Source: Paenibacillaceae bacterium (GTDB taxonomy: Bacteria; Bacillota; Bacilli; Paenibacillales; Paenibacillaceae). From it: a stretch of 64,000 nucleotides of DNA. The notes below the pieces were generated by a model. The model made no database searches. It had not been told where the DNA came from and saw only the letters and a program-made list of their open reading frames with translations. Location: positions 1 through 64,000 of the forward strand of contig REGQ01000028.1 in the NCBI GenBank assembly GCA_004134985.1, given 5' to 3'. This document shows, piece by piece, positions 36,610 to 45,641 of the stretch (positions are counted from its first letter, which is position 1; every line of letters starts with the position of its first letter). The position numbers and the translations under genes were made by a program.

Positions 36610-37413
36610 CTATGACTTATTGTCTAGCAAAAAGCTCATCGTCACCGTATTGAAACGTTCTATGGCATCCCAATGGTGCGTATGGCCGCTTCCTTCGAAA
36701 ACCTCCAGCCGTGCATGCGGTAGCTGGGCCGCAATCGCCTGCGAGAGCGCAAGCGGAGTAAACATATCTCTGTCCCCTACAGTCAAGAGCACAGGAACCT
36801 TGATTGCACCCAGTCTGTCTGTCGTATGATGGCTCATGCAGGCATCGCACTGGGCCTGGAACGCATGAGCCGGCATTCGCTCAGCGCTGCTCTGCGCTTC
36901 CTCTCTAGCGGCTGCCAGCCGCTCCGCCTGATTCGCATGAAATTGCGGTGTATAAATGATCAGCTGAAGCAGGCGGGCAAAATCGTCCGGACGCAAATTT
37001 CCATACGCCGCGCGAAATGTTTTGAAGATGGCCTCTGTATACGCATCACAACTCATCCATGAGCAATTCAATGTCAGTGAACGAATACGCTGCGGCGCTG
37101 CCAGTGCCATCTCCTGCGCAATCGCGCTCCCCATCGAAATGCCGGATACATGCGCGCTTTCGATGCCGAGCGCATCCATCATCCCCAGTGTATCCTCCGC
37201 CATCATGGCGGTAGTATATGGCCCCTCCGGCTTCGCTGAGCGCCCTGCCCCGCGGTTGTCGACGAGAATACAGCGGAAGTGTCGTTCATATGCCTGTACA
37301 TGCTCCTCCCACAGACTGCCGTCACCGCCCAGACCCATCAGCAGCACCAGCGGCTCGCCCGTTCCTCTCTCCGTATAATGCAGCTCAATACCGTTTGCTT
37401 GCACAACAGGCAT
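36610..37413 (-). CDS. Alpha/beta hydrolase, 3-oxoadipate enol-lactonase-like
   Basis: 267 residues with the full fold: HYTERGTGEPLVLLMGLGGDGSLW (oxyanion), DNRGAGRS, GISMGS nucleophile (Ser near 95), Asp in VGDRDMF and His in EGSGHTHHW. It resembles 3-oxoadipate enol-lactonase and related esterases. In this sugar operon it may cleave a sugar lactone or an ester substituent. The ATG at 37413 follows GAGGAG with proper spacing and is preferred to the GTG at 37419. Confidence 0.86.
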   Translation of the reverse strand: MPVVQANGIELHYTERGTGEPLVLLMGLGGDGSLWEEHVQAYERHFRCILVDNRGAGRSAKPEGPYTTAMMAEDTLGMMDALGIESAHVSGISMGSAIAQEMALAAPQRIRSLTLNCSWMSCDAYTEAIFKTFRAAYGNLRPDDFARLLQLIIYTPQFHANQAERLAAAREEAQSSAERMPAHAFQAQCDACMSHHTTDRLGAIKVPVLLTVGDRDMFTPLALSQAIAAQLPHARLEVFEGSGHTHHWDAIERFNTVTMSFLLDNKS

Positions 37414-37434
37414 GCTCACTCATCTCCTCTGAAA

Positions 37435-38292
37435 TTACCTTTGCCTTGACAGATGGCTGCGGATGTACTGTGCGCCAAGACGGGCCGCATCATCCTGATG
37501 CTCCGAGACGTCGCGCCACAGGTGGAGACGGGAGGCCAGCCCAGGCACTTGTCTGCCAAACGCCTCGATCGTCAGCCAGCCGTCGTAGCCTATTTCCCCC
37601 AGCACATCGAATATTTCGGCAGGTACGGCATGCCCGCTGCCCGGGACTCCCCGGTGATTCTCCGAAATATGCACATGAACCAAGTGCGGAGCCGCCTCGC
37701 GCCATGCTTGGGCCACATTCGCTTCCTCAATATTGCCGTGATGCGTGTCCGCAAGCAGGCCGACATTAGACAGCCCGACCTGCTGGACGAAACGTGTGCC
37801 TTCCCCCAATGTGTTAACGAGATACATTTCAAACCGATTAATTGGCTCCAAGGCAAGCTTGATACCGCTTGCAGCTGCATATTCGCCCGCCTGGCGAAGC
37901 GTATCCACCGCGTAATTCCATTCCTCTTGCTGTGGTCCCTGACCGGTAAATCTTCCGAGTCCCTGAAACAGCGGCCCACACAGCACCTGACCGCCAAGCG
38001 CGCACGTATTGTCAATCGCCAGCTTGAGCGTGTCCAGCGCACCCTCTCGCAGCTTCCGCTCAGCGCCTGCCGGATCGGCAACAGACGCATCGAGCGCCGC
38101 AATCGTCGTGCATTCCAATTCAAGCTCCTGCAGCTGCCGGGCAAAAGCAAGCGCATCCCCGGGGGCCATATTGTCTGCCGGCAGCTCCACGCCGTCGAAG
38201 CCCCATTCCTTGATGGAATGCAGCAGACGCTGATGGCTGGAAGGGTCCGGGCGGTCTGTCCAGAGCAGCACATTCATGCCAACCTTCATCAT
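37435..38292 (-). CDS. Ketose 3-epimerase-like TIM-barrel enzyme (paralogue 5)
   Basis: 285 residues. It fits the D-tagatose/D-psicose 3-epimerase and hydroxypyruvate isomerase branch. The four metal ligands are visible: Glu in LALEPINRFEMY, Asp/His in LLADTHHGNIEE, His in LVHVHISENHRGVPGSGH and Glu in WLTIEAFG. The ISENHRGxPGxGH motif is typical of ketose 3-epimerases. Start: ATG at 38292 (an ATG follows at 38289); GGGAGTGAG precedes it and overlaps the dehydrogenase stop. It should interconvert ketoses, in keeping with the oxidation genes nearby. Confidence 0.88.
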   Translation of the reverse strand: MMKVGMNVLLWTDRPDPSSHQRLLHSIKEWGFDGVELPADNMAPGDALAFARQLQELELECTTIAALDASVADPAGAERKLREGALDTLKLAIDNTCALGGQVLCGPLFQGLGRFTGQGPQQEEWNYAVDTLRQAGEYAAASGIKLALEPINRFEMYLVNTLGEGTRFVQQVGLSNVGLLADTHHGNIEEANVAQAWREAAPHLVHVHISENHRGVPGSGHAVPAEIFDVLGEIGYDGWLTIEAFGRQVPGLASRLHLWRDVSEHQDDAARLGAQYIRSHLSRQR

Positions 38293-38299
38293 TCGCAAC

Positions 38300-39292
38300 T
38301 CACTCCCATGGTTTAAGTATGATTTTGCCGCTTAATTGCTTGGATGATTCCTCGAACGCTTCCTGGATTTGACTCATCGGATACGTATGCGTAACCAGCA
38401 GATCCGTCAGCGGAGACTGCTCGATAACCTTCATCAAATAAGGGAACTCATTCAGGTTGTAATGCCAGGAGCCGATCAGCGAAATGCCTTTGCGAAGCAA
38501 ATCGTCGCTTATCTTGATCGTCGTCTCGGCGAAGCACTCCCCTACGAAAGCAATTTTCCCTTGACGTTTCACCGCATCGATCTGGAGGCGGTGCGCAGGG
38601 ACAGCACCGGAACACTCCAGGCCGCAATCCGGCCCCTTGCCGCCGGTCAGCGCCTTGATCCTGCTAACGGCATCCGGGTCGCGCGGATCGATAATGTGCT
38701 CAACACCCATCCTTCTCGCCAGCTCCACCCGGTATTCATTGGACTCTACGGCAATGACTCTGGCGCCCCGGAAGCGCGCATTCACTATCGCTCCAAGTCC
38801 GACCGGGCCGAGCCCCGTAATGAGCACAGTCGTAAAAGCGTCGACGCCAAGCTTGTTGAATGCGCCATGTGACGGTCCAAGTCCACAGCAAGCAAGTGAT
38901 GCTTTCTCATAAGAGATGCCATCCGGGATTTTGGCGAGCAGCCATGACGGCTTCGACAAGTATTGTGTCATCGTCGGCTCATAATGAGGCAGATTATGCT
39001 CGCAGTAGATATAGTCCCCGACAAGGCAAAGCTCGCATTTCCCGCAAGGATACTGCGGCATCACAACAACCCGGTCGCCCACCTTCACCTTGCTGCCCGG
39101 CGCAGCCTCCACAACCTCGCCTGCCGCTTCATGCCCAAGGCAATCGGAGGCATGCCCGCCAACAAAAGCTTTGTATTCCGCGCACATCGGCGCAGCATGC
39201 ACCTTCACCAGTGCCCAGCCCTCCTGAAGCGACGGCTTGTCCTTCTCAATCAGCTTAGCCTGCCGTACACCTGTTATCGCTGCTATTTTCAT
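38300..39292 (-). CDS. Zinc-containing sugar/polyol dehydrogenase (MDR family)
   Basis: 330 residues, medium-chain dehydrogenase/reductase. It has GHEAAGEVVE for the catalytic zinc region, four structural-zinc cysteines (CGKCELCLVGDYIYC) and the NAD site (LITGLGPVGLGAIV). Cys in APMCAEYK is the likely catalytic zinc ligand. It resembles threonine/sorbitol/galactitol-type dehydrogenases. Its start overlaps the ThuA gene by four bases. It would oxidise or reduce a sugar alcohol or keto sugar within the pathway. Confidence 0.9.
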   Translation of the reverse strand: MKIAAITGVRQAKLIEKDKPSLQEGWALVKVHAAPMCAEYKAFVGGHASDCLGHEAAGEVVEAAPGSKVKVGDRVVVMPQYPCGKCELCLVGDYIYCEHNLPHYEPTMTQYLSKPSWLLAKIPDGISYEKASLACCGLGPSHGAFNKLGVDAFTTVLITGLGPVGLGAIVNARFRGARVIAVESNEYRVELARRMGVEHIIDPRDPDAVSRIKALTGGKGPDCGLECSGAVPAHRLQIDAVKRQGKIAFVGECFAETTIKISDDLLRKGISLIGSWHYNLNEFPYLMKVIEQSPLTDLLVTHTYPMSQIQEAFEESSKQLSGKIILKPWE

Positions 39293-40113
39293 CCGACTTC
39301 CTCCTCCTGCTCCTGCTCCTGTAATGGAATGTCTGCTATGCGCTGCTCAATGCCCATCGCCCAGTAAATGCCGTTCGTCAGCAGCCGCCTGAAGGCAGGC
39401 AGCTCAAAATCCTCGGGATGCCCCATCGTCGTCATAAAAACGGCGCCTCCGCCAGCATGGCGACGGGTCCAGGCCACCGGCTGAATGCGCGGCGTATCCT
39501 CGGTATAGGACCAGCCGTTATTCTCCGGATTGACCGTATGTCCTGACAACAAAATTTCCGCATCCTTAGGCGGGTAAGGCAGCACCTGATACAGCCAGGA
39601 ACGGCAGGCAAAGCGGGTCGGGACGCCCGTCAGGACCGGATGCCCTTCCGCTCCCCAAGCGACGGAAACATCAGTCGAGGACGAGTGGCCGAAATGCTGT
39701 ATCCACGGCGCGCCCAGCACCTCGATGCCAAATCGGTCGTTCCACTCGGCAAGCTCGTGACCTGCGGGATATTGGAAGGCATGCGTGCTGGTACGAAGTC
39801 CTACAACAGGCTTGCCTGCTGCCAGATATTCCTGAATCAGTGCGAATTGCTCGCGAGGCAGCTCGCGGAACCTCAGATAGAACACCGCCAAGTCCGCTGA
39901 GCGCAGCGCCTCCAGTCCTGGAATGTTATCCCGCACGACCGGATTCGGGCTGGCTGTCAGCACTGTAGTGCGCGCGCCATGCTCCCGCTCCAGCTCGGCT
40001 GCCAGATGAGGCAGCGTACGCTCCGATTCATATTCATCCTCACCGCTCACAAACACGATGTGATAGTCTTGCAGCCGTTTATTGGCGTATGCCGCTTTGC
40101 TTGAACCGCTCAT
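39289..40113 (-). CDS. ThuA-like domain protein
   Basis: 274 residues. The fold is ThuA-like (class I glutamine amidotransferase-like): IVFVSGEDEYESERTLPHLAAELE, DLAVFYLRFRELP, GKPVVGLRTSTHAF and FMTTMGHPEDFE. ThuA proteins act in disaccharide use through 3-keto sugars in Agrobacterium and relatives. The last 15 residues are unusually Glu/Gln-rich (LQEQEQEEEVG). It overlaps the GH43 gene stop and dehydrogenase start by four bases each, so all three are coupled. Confidence 0.88.
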   Translation of the reverse strand: MSGSSKAAYANKRLQDYHIVFVSGEDEYESERTLPHLAAELEREHGARTTVLTASPNPVVRDNIPGLEALRSADLAVFYLRFRELPREQFALIQEYLAAGKPVVGLRTSTHAFQYPAGHELAEWNDRFGIEVLGAPWIQHFGHSSSTDVSVAWGAEGHPVLTGVPTRFACRSWLYQVLPYPPKDAEILLSGHTVNPENNGWSYTEDTPRIQPVAWTRRHAGGGAVFMTTMGHPEDFELPAFRRLLTNGIYWAMGIEQRIADIPLQEQEQEEEVG

Positions 40114-41768
40114 CGTCCTTCCTCCTTCTCCTCCATGTCCTGGCTGTACGCCTGGGGCTCACGATACGTAAAATAATCGAAATCGGCGGACTTCCGCGCG
40201 CCGGACAGATCATGGGCACACAGGCCGATGAAGGCGCCGGTAAAGCCCCAGTCGGTGAAATATCCGTCTACCATATGAGTGGCGTACTCATCGGAAATTT
40301 TGCCCGCATCGAGCCTGGAGCCGATAGCCTGCCATGGCCCGCCTGCAGGCGCATAATAAAATTGCAGCTCGCCATAGTTCAGCGTCAGCTTGAGCCGGCA
40401 GGATGCGCCGGCCTCCAACTGGATAAACGGGGTGGTGTGTTCATAATAGACCCCGTGGTCATTGGCCAGAATACCGATGTTCACACCCATCGCCTCATCA
40501 CGGCTAATTCTTAAATAATAGTAATTTTGCGAATTATAATAATAGATCAACCCCGCCATCTGCTGATAGGATTCCGGCTCGAACTCCACTGCCGTTTCCG
40601 CTTCGCAGCGGAAGGCCTGCTGTCGTGTTCCAATCAGACTGTGACGGAATTTGGAGTTCGGAGACTCCATTCCCTTCAGCCGTAAGTAGCCGGGACGCTC
40701 GGCAAGCGACAGCCAATCCTCAGCCACCGGCTGGCGCAAGGTTTGCCAATGCAAGCCAAGGCGCTCGGCGTCGAAATCATCCCGCTCCGCCCGCTGCGGG
40801 AGCGGATAAAGGGGCAGATCGGGACGCTGTACCTGATCTTGCGGCGAATTGCCGACGTGAGCCAGACGCAGCCAGCCGTCCTCAGTCCAGACGCAGCGCT
40901 GAAGCGCAGTTTCACGGCCCAGGATGCACCTGTTGTCTCCCTTGCCGAGCGGTCGGCCGCACAGGTGCGCAATATACCACTCGCCGCTTTGCGTCTCCAC
41001 AAGGCTTGCATGCCCTGCCTTCTGCAATCGAAGCTCCGGCTTGCCGCTTGCTGTCAGCATCGGGGCGAGCGGGTCGGTCTCATAGCTGCCAGTTAAGGTG
41101 CGGGATCTTGCCAATGTGACCGCATGCTCGTAGCTCGTCCCACCTTCAGCCGTCATCAGATAGTAATAGCCGTCTTTCTTGTAAATGTGCGGGCCTTCCG
41201 TCAGGCCAAGCGGTGAACCGGAGTAAATTCGGTATGAAGGACCCACCAGCCGCTGCTCGGTCTCCGAGTATTCCCTGATATAGATGCCATTGAACGGATC
41301 GCGGTCTTTACGGAAATCCCACTGCATATTGACAATCCATTTCGTGCCGTCTTCCTCATGAAACAACGAAGGATCAAACCCGCTGCTGTTCAGATATACC
41401 GGCTCCGACCACGGCCCTCGGATATGCTGTGCTGTAACGACATAATTGTGTGTATCCTTGTAAGCTCCCGCATGGCTTTTAACGTCGGTATAAACGAGGT
41501 AGTAAGCGCCCTCATTGTAAGACAAGCAAGGCGCCCATATCCCTCCTGAATCCGGATTGCCGATCATGTTCAATTGACTTTGCCGATTCAGCGGATGTGC
41601 AATGACCTGCCAGTGAACCAGATCACGGGAGTGGTGGATTTGCACGCCGGGGAACCATTGGAAGGTCGAGGTTGCAATGTAATAGTCTTCGCCGACCCGG
41701 ATGATTGACGGATCAGGGTTGAATCCCGGCAGAATCGGATTGTTGATTGCTATTGTGTCGGTGGACAA
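40110..41768 (-). CDS. Glycoside hydrolase family 43 enzyme (beta-xylosidase/arabinofuranosidase)
   Basis: 552 residues. The five-bladed propeller begins NPILPGFNPDPSIIRVGEDYY, with the catalytic base Asp in FNPDPS, Asp in GFDPSLFHE and Glu in GLTEGPHIYK. The C-terminal half (about 340-530) is the beta-sandwich GH43_C2-type domain. The start is TTG at 41768 after GGAGAGGAGGTGG, and it begins within 81 bases of the binding protein gene. No signal peptide: it should cut imported xylo- or arabino-oligosaccharides. Confidence 0.93.
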   Translation of the reverse strand: MSTDTIAINNPILPGFNPDPSIIRVGEDYYIATSTFQWFPGVQIHHSRDLVHWQVIAHPLNRQSQLNMIGNPDSGGIWAPCLSYNEGAYYLVYTDVKSHAGAYKDTHNYVVTAQHIRGPWSEPVYLNSSGFDPSLFHEEDGTKWIVNMQWDFRKDRDPFNGIYIREYSETEQRLVGPSYRIYSGSPLGLTEGPHIYKKDGYYYLMTAEGGTSYEHAVTLARSRTLTGSYETDPLAPMLTASGKPELRLQKAGHASLVETQSGEWYIAHLCGRPLGKGDNRCILGRETALQRCVWTEDGWLRLAHVGNSPQDQVQRPDLPLYPLPQRAERDDFDAERLGLHWQTLRQPVAEDWLSLAERPGYLRLKGMESPNSKFRHSLIGTRQQAFRCEAETAVEFEPESYQQMAGLIYYYNSQNYYYLRISRDEAMGVNIGILANDHGVYYEHTTPFIQLEAGASCRLKLTLNYGELQFYYAPAGGPWQAIGSRLDAGKISDEYATHMVDGYFTDWGFTGAFIGLCAHDLSGARKSADFDYFTYREPQAYSQDMEEKEEGR

Positions 41769-41848
41769 GGCAGTCCACCTCCTCTCCGTTATAATAAGCG
41801 GGCTGCATATGCCCGGCTGCCGGAATGACAGCCGGAGAAGGCGCAGCA

Positions 41849-43501
41849 TTATTTCGGTTTGTTCTGATCGGCGTCATACGCGCTCTGGATAATCCGCAAG
41901 TATTCACCAAGCTTCAAGCCGTCGAAGCCGGCAACATAGTCATCCCAGCCCTTATCAATGTCCTTGTCTCCTGCAATAAACTGCAGCATGCTTGATTTGA
42001 CATAATCCTCAATCGTAGCCTTAAGTTGCGCAGCCTGCTCGCTGTCCTCAGAGCTGATGAAAATATCAATCGGGAAAAACTCCGATGGATTCGGCTCATA
42101 GCCCTGGTACTTGTTCGTCTCCTGAACCAGACGCAACTCGTAGCCTTCCGTCGAGAACACATCCTGCGAGACCGCCTGGGATTCAAAGCGCTCTCTCGGG
42201 CGGAATCCGGGACCAGCTTGATCCCATCCATCCGTATGCACCGTCTCCTCCAAATAAGCGGGATCAACCTGGTACTCAGCAGGCTCGCCGTTCACATTCA
42301 GCTGACCGGCATCCGCCTTGCTCCACATATGGCCCTCTACGCCGAATTCCTGTCCACGGGTGCCCTCTTCGGTCCAGAGATAGTCAAGCAGCTTGATCGC
42401 CGCAATCTGCTGTTCCTCGGACGCTTTATTCGTCAATACGAACCTCCCATGGTTGCCGACGGATTTATAAAAGGCGGAGAGCTGCACCCCTTCCGGCCCC
42501 TTGAGCGGAGGCAGAGTCGTGTAATCTTTGTTGCGCGGATCGCCCCCGGAGACTGCCATGTTGACATGTCCGATCGCGAAGGCGCCCAGAATTGCATCGC
42601 CTGGATTGTTTCCAAGCTGCTGCAGGCCCTCCTGATTTTGTGTGAAAGCCTGAATATCGATTAGCCCCTCCTTGTAGAGCTGGTTCATATAACGCAGCCC
42701 TTCGCGCCATTCCGGCTGGCTGGCCGATAGCTGCACCTGGCCATCTTTAACGCGAATATAAGAGAACGGCTGATTGTCTCCGGTATTATAAATAAAAGCA
42801 TTCATCAGGAATCCGGTAATATCGCCGTGCCAGGTATTCATCGCCCCGCTGAGCGGAATTTCATCGGCCTTGCCGTTTTTATTAGGATCCTTCGTCTTAA
42901 AGGCGCTCAGCACGTTGGCGAACTCCGCTGTCGTTGTCGGCATTTCCAGCCCTAGCTCATCCAGCCATTTCTGGTTAATCCATACCTTCTGTGCGTACCA
43001 GCAGTGATAGCATTCATTGACCTCCGGCATCGCATAGATGTTGCCGTCCGGAGCAGTCACCGCCTTCTTCAGGTCAGGCCGCTCATCGAACACCTGCTTG
43101 ATACCGGGTGCGTATTGATCGATCAGCTCGTTCAGGGGCAGGAATACCCCCATTTTGCCGTACTTCATCTGTTCGGCTGTTGTGAAGTTTCCACTCAGAA
43201 ACAGCTCGGGGTAGTCCCCGCTCGCAAGCAGCACATTGCGTTTATCATTGTTGTCATTGGGCTGCCCTACAATAAAGTTGAATTTCACATTCGCCTTTTC
43301 TTCCACCTGCTTCGTAAACGGGTTGTCCAGTGAGGCCAGATTCGGGGTCTGGTTAATGAATGCATTCAGCTTGACCGCCCCTGTGCCCTCACCTGTACCA
43401 CCTGTTGTGCCGCTGCTATTGGTATCCTGCTTGGAGCAGGCGCTCAATACGGTTACCGATAGCAAAGCAATACATAATGCAGTGATCCACTTTCTATTCA
43501 T
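41849..43501 (-). CDS. Extracellular solute-binding lipoprotein (second importer)
   Basis: 550 residues. A lipoprotein signal with lipobox VLSAC (Cys near residue 22) is followed by a Ser/Thr/Gly-rich linker and a sugar-binding type 1 fold of the LipO group. It should present an oligosaccharide to the two permeases encoded upstream in the same operon. Start: ATG at 43501 after GGGGTG. It is followed by GH43 after about 80 bases, linking uptake and cleavage. Confidence 0.93.
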   Translation of the reverse strand: MNRKWITALCIALLSVTVLSACSKQDTNSSGTTGGTGEGTGAVKLNAFINQTPNLASLDNPFTKQVEEKANVKFNFIVGQPNDNNDKRNVLLASGDYPELFLSGNFTTAEQMKYGKMGVFLPLNELIDQYAPGIKQVFDERPDLKKAVTAPDGNIYAMPEVNECYHCWYAQKVWINQKWLDELGLEMPTTTAEFANVLSAFKTKDPNKNGKADEIPLSGAMNTWHGDITGFLMNAFIYNTGDNQPFSYIRVKDGQVQLSASQPEWREGLRYMNQLYKEGLIDIQAFTQNQEGLQQLGNNPGDAILGAFAIGHVNMAVSGGDPRNKDYTTLPPLKGPEGVQLSAFYKSVGNHGRFVLTNKASEEQQIAAIKLLDYLWTEEGTRGQEFGVEGHMWSKADAGQLNVNGEPAEYQVDPAYLEETVHTDGWDQAGPGFRPRERFESQAVSQDVFSTEGYELRLVQETNKYQGYEPNPSEFFPIDIFISSEDSEQAAQLKATIEDYVKSSMLQFIAGDKDIDKGWDDYVAGFDGLKLGEYLRIIQSAYDADQNKPK

Positions 43502-43576
43502 TGCAAAACACCCCAATCCGAGATTTTGATGTACCTTGTTCAGTTATTGCCTTAAAACCGTCGTCGTCCCGCAAGA

Positions 43577-44476
43577 CTACCCTTTCAGGGAGCCGATCAT
43601 AACCCCTTTTACGAAGTACTTCTGTACAAACGGGTAGATGATCAGTACCGGCAAGCTTGACACGACAATCAGGGCATATTTGAGCAAATCCTTCATCCCC
43701 TGCCTTGCCTCCATACTCCTCACATCCAGCATCATCGAGTTGTCCACGGAATTCTGAATCAGTATTTCGCGCAGAATAAGCTGCAATGGATACAATTGTG
43801 AGCTTTTCAAGAAAATAAGGGCATCAAAGTAGGCATTCCACGCTGTAACCGCATACATCAACGTTAATACGGCGATGATCGGCTTGGAAACAGGCAGGGC
43901 GATCGATACGAGAAAGCGAAAATCACTGCATCCGTCAATTTCGGCCGCTTCATTCAGCTCACCCGGTATCGTCTCCTGAAAAAATGTCTTGGCGACGAAC
44001 ACCTGCCATACGGCGACAGCCTGTGGAAGCAGCAAGGCCCAGCGTGTATCGATCAAGCCTAAATCACGCACGGTCAAATAATAAGGAATCAGTCCCCCGC
44101 TAAAGATCATGGTAATCATCACCACGTACATCAATAACGTGCGGCCGTGAAAGGTGCGTTTGGACAGCGGATAAGCGATTGCAATCGTTAAGGTAATACT
44201 TATCAGCGTTCCGGCTCCGGTATAGATCAGCGAATTGAGATACCCTGTCCAGATGCGCGGGTTGTTAAATACGGCAGCATATCCCTTAATGGACGGCTCG
44301 ACAGGCAGCAGCCATACTTTGCCTGCAACAACCGCATTGGGCGAGCTGAACGACGAGCTGACAATATAGATAAGCGGGTACAACACCACGATCAGCACCA
44401 GGCTCAGGACGATATATATAATGGCCAGCAATACTTTGTCCGCCAGCGGCTCTTTAATTCGCGAAGTATTTTCCAT
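43577..44476 (-). CDS. Sugar ABC permease, LplC type (second importer)
   Basis: 299 residues, six membrane segments, and an EAA loop (GELNEAAEIDGCSDFRFLVSIALPVSKPI). The C-terminus KYFVKGVMIGSLKG matches the LplC group. Its ATG follows the LplB gene's stop by two bases, so the two are coupled. No ATPase gene is present; a shared MsmX-like subunit is expected from knowledge of CUT1 systems. Confidence 0.94.
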   Translation of the reverse strand: MENTSRIKEPLADKVLLAIIYIVLSLVLIVVLYPLIYIVSSSFSSPNAVVAGKVWLLPVEPSIKGYAAVFNNPRIWTGYLNSLIYTGAGTLISITLTIAIAYPLSKRTFHGRTLLMYVVMITMIFSGGLIPYYLTVRDLGLIDTRWALLLPQAVAVWQVFVAKTFFQETIPGELNEAAEIDGCSDFRFLVSIALPVSKPIIAVLTLMYAVTAWNAYFDALIFLKSSQLYPLQLILREILIQNSVDNSMMLDVRSMEARQGMKDLLKYALIVVSSLPVLIIYPFVQKYFVKGVMIGSLKG

Positions 44477-44477
44477 G

Positions 44478-45464
44478 CTAGAACAACCCCGATCCGGTTA
44501 ATCTTCTGGCGCCGAGATTGGCCAGGACGATAAGCGCGAAATTAATCAGCGAGTTAAATAATCCGACGGCTGCAGAGAAGCTGTAATTGGCCTGAACTAA
44601 TCCAACCTTGTAGACGTAGGTGGAAATAATCTCTGAAGCGCCGAGATTTAACGGATTTTGCAGCAAATAGACCTTTTCAAATCCGATGTTTAGAAGCTGT
44701 CCCAGGCTCAGTACGAGCAGCAGCACCATAACCGGCACAATGCTGGGCAGATCGATATGGATTATTTTTTGCAATCGATTGGCGCCATCGATTCGAGCCG
44801 CTTCATAGAGCTGCGGATTGACGCCTGCCAGAGCGGCAATGTAGATGATGGCGTTGTACCCCATGAACTGCCATAAGTCTGACAGCACAAAGATTGTCGG
44901 AAATAGCGACGGCTTGCCCATAAAGTTGATCGAATCCAACCCGAGCGCTGTTCGAATATGGTCGATCACACCGATTCTTGGTGCCAAAAACAATATAATC
45001 ATCGATACCATGACAACGGTCGAAATAAAATAGGGCGCATAAGTAACCATTTGGACCGCCCGTTTAAACAGTCCGTTTTTCAGCTCGTTAAGCATCAGCG
45101 CTAACAGAATCGGAATGGGAAAACCGACGGCCAGCGAATACATGCTGAGCAGCAGGGTATTCTTTATAAGCACCCAGAAGTTAGGATGCTCAAAAAAGGC
45201 CTGAAAATGCTTGAACCCGACATATGGGCTTCCCCAAATGCCTTGGGTCGGGATCAAATCCTTGAAGGCGATTTGCACGCCCAAGATAGGCACGTACTTG
45301 AACAAAATAAAATACATGAGCGGTAGTGAAATTAATAGATACAATTGCCAGTGCCGTTTCATTTTTTTCAGCGAGCTTCCCCTGGGCTTTCGAGACTTCT
45401 TCATGGGCCGGGGCAGCTTTGTAACCGTTTGCGATGTTGCTGAAGCGCTTAGTAGTTCCGCCAC
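44478..45464 (-). CDS. Sugar ABC permease, LplB type (second importer)
   Basis: 328 residues, six membrane segments after a basic N-terminus (KKSRKPRGSSLKKMKRHW), with LplB features YVPILGVQIAFKDLIP and an EAA loop (AARIDGANRLQKIIHIDLPSIVPV). The start chosen is GTG at 45464, eight bases after AAAAAGGAGGG. A longer frame beginning at 45518 would start inside the -10 box of the promoter at 45517-45546, so it is rejected. It opens the long operon running to 31.8 kb. Confidence 0.93.
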   Translation of the reverse strand: MAELLSASATSQTVTKLPRPMKKSRKPRGSSLKKMKRHWQLYLLISLPLMYFILFKYVPILGVQIAFKDLIPTQGIWGSPYVGFKHFQAFFEHPNFWVLIKNTLLLSMYSLAVGFPIPILLALMLNELKNGLFKRAVQMVTYAPYFISTVVMVSMIILFLAPRIGVIDHIRTALGLDSINFMGKPSLFPTIFVLSDLWQFMGYNAIIYIAALAGVNPQLYEAARIDGANRLQKIIHIDLPSIVPVMVLLLVLSLGQLLNIGFEKVYLLQNPLNLGASEIISTYVYKVGLVQANYSFSAAVGLFNSLINFALIVLANLGARRLTGSGLF

Positions 45465-45516
45465 CTGCTGTACCCTCCTTTTTGTTAAAATTGGATTGTC
45501 TGACTTCCATGGCTCC

Positions 45517-45546
45517 ACTATAGCGCAGGGTGGAAGTTCATCGCAA
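45517..45546 (-). promoter_or_regulatory. Promoter of the second importer operon
   Basis: TTGCGA (45541-45546) and TATAGT (45517-45522) with 18 bases between on the minus strand. It lies 53 bases before the GTG start of the LplB gene and between that gene and the AraC sensor regulator that probably controls it. Confidence 0.6.
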
Positions 45547-45641
45547 TTTACAAGAATCGGGCCTAAACAATATTCGGAACACGAGTGAAAAAGCTTGATT
45601 TGGCGCCATTTTGACGCCAGTCTCTATACAATTTTCCGCGC

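Noticed and set aside
37453-38316. 287-codon plus-strand open frame
   Set aside because: Exact mirror of the ketose 3-epimerase-like gene, which has all four metal ligands. No ribosome site or domain on the plus strand.
45465-45518. Longer start for the LplB-type permease of importer 2
   Set aside because: A start at 45518 would overlap the predicted -10 box and lacks a ribosome site, while GTG 45464 follows AAAAAGGAGGG.
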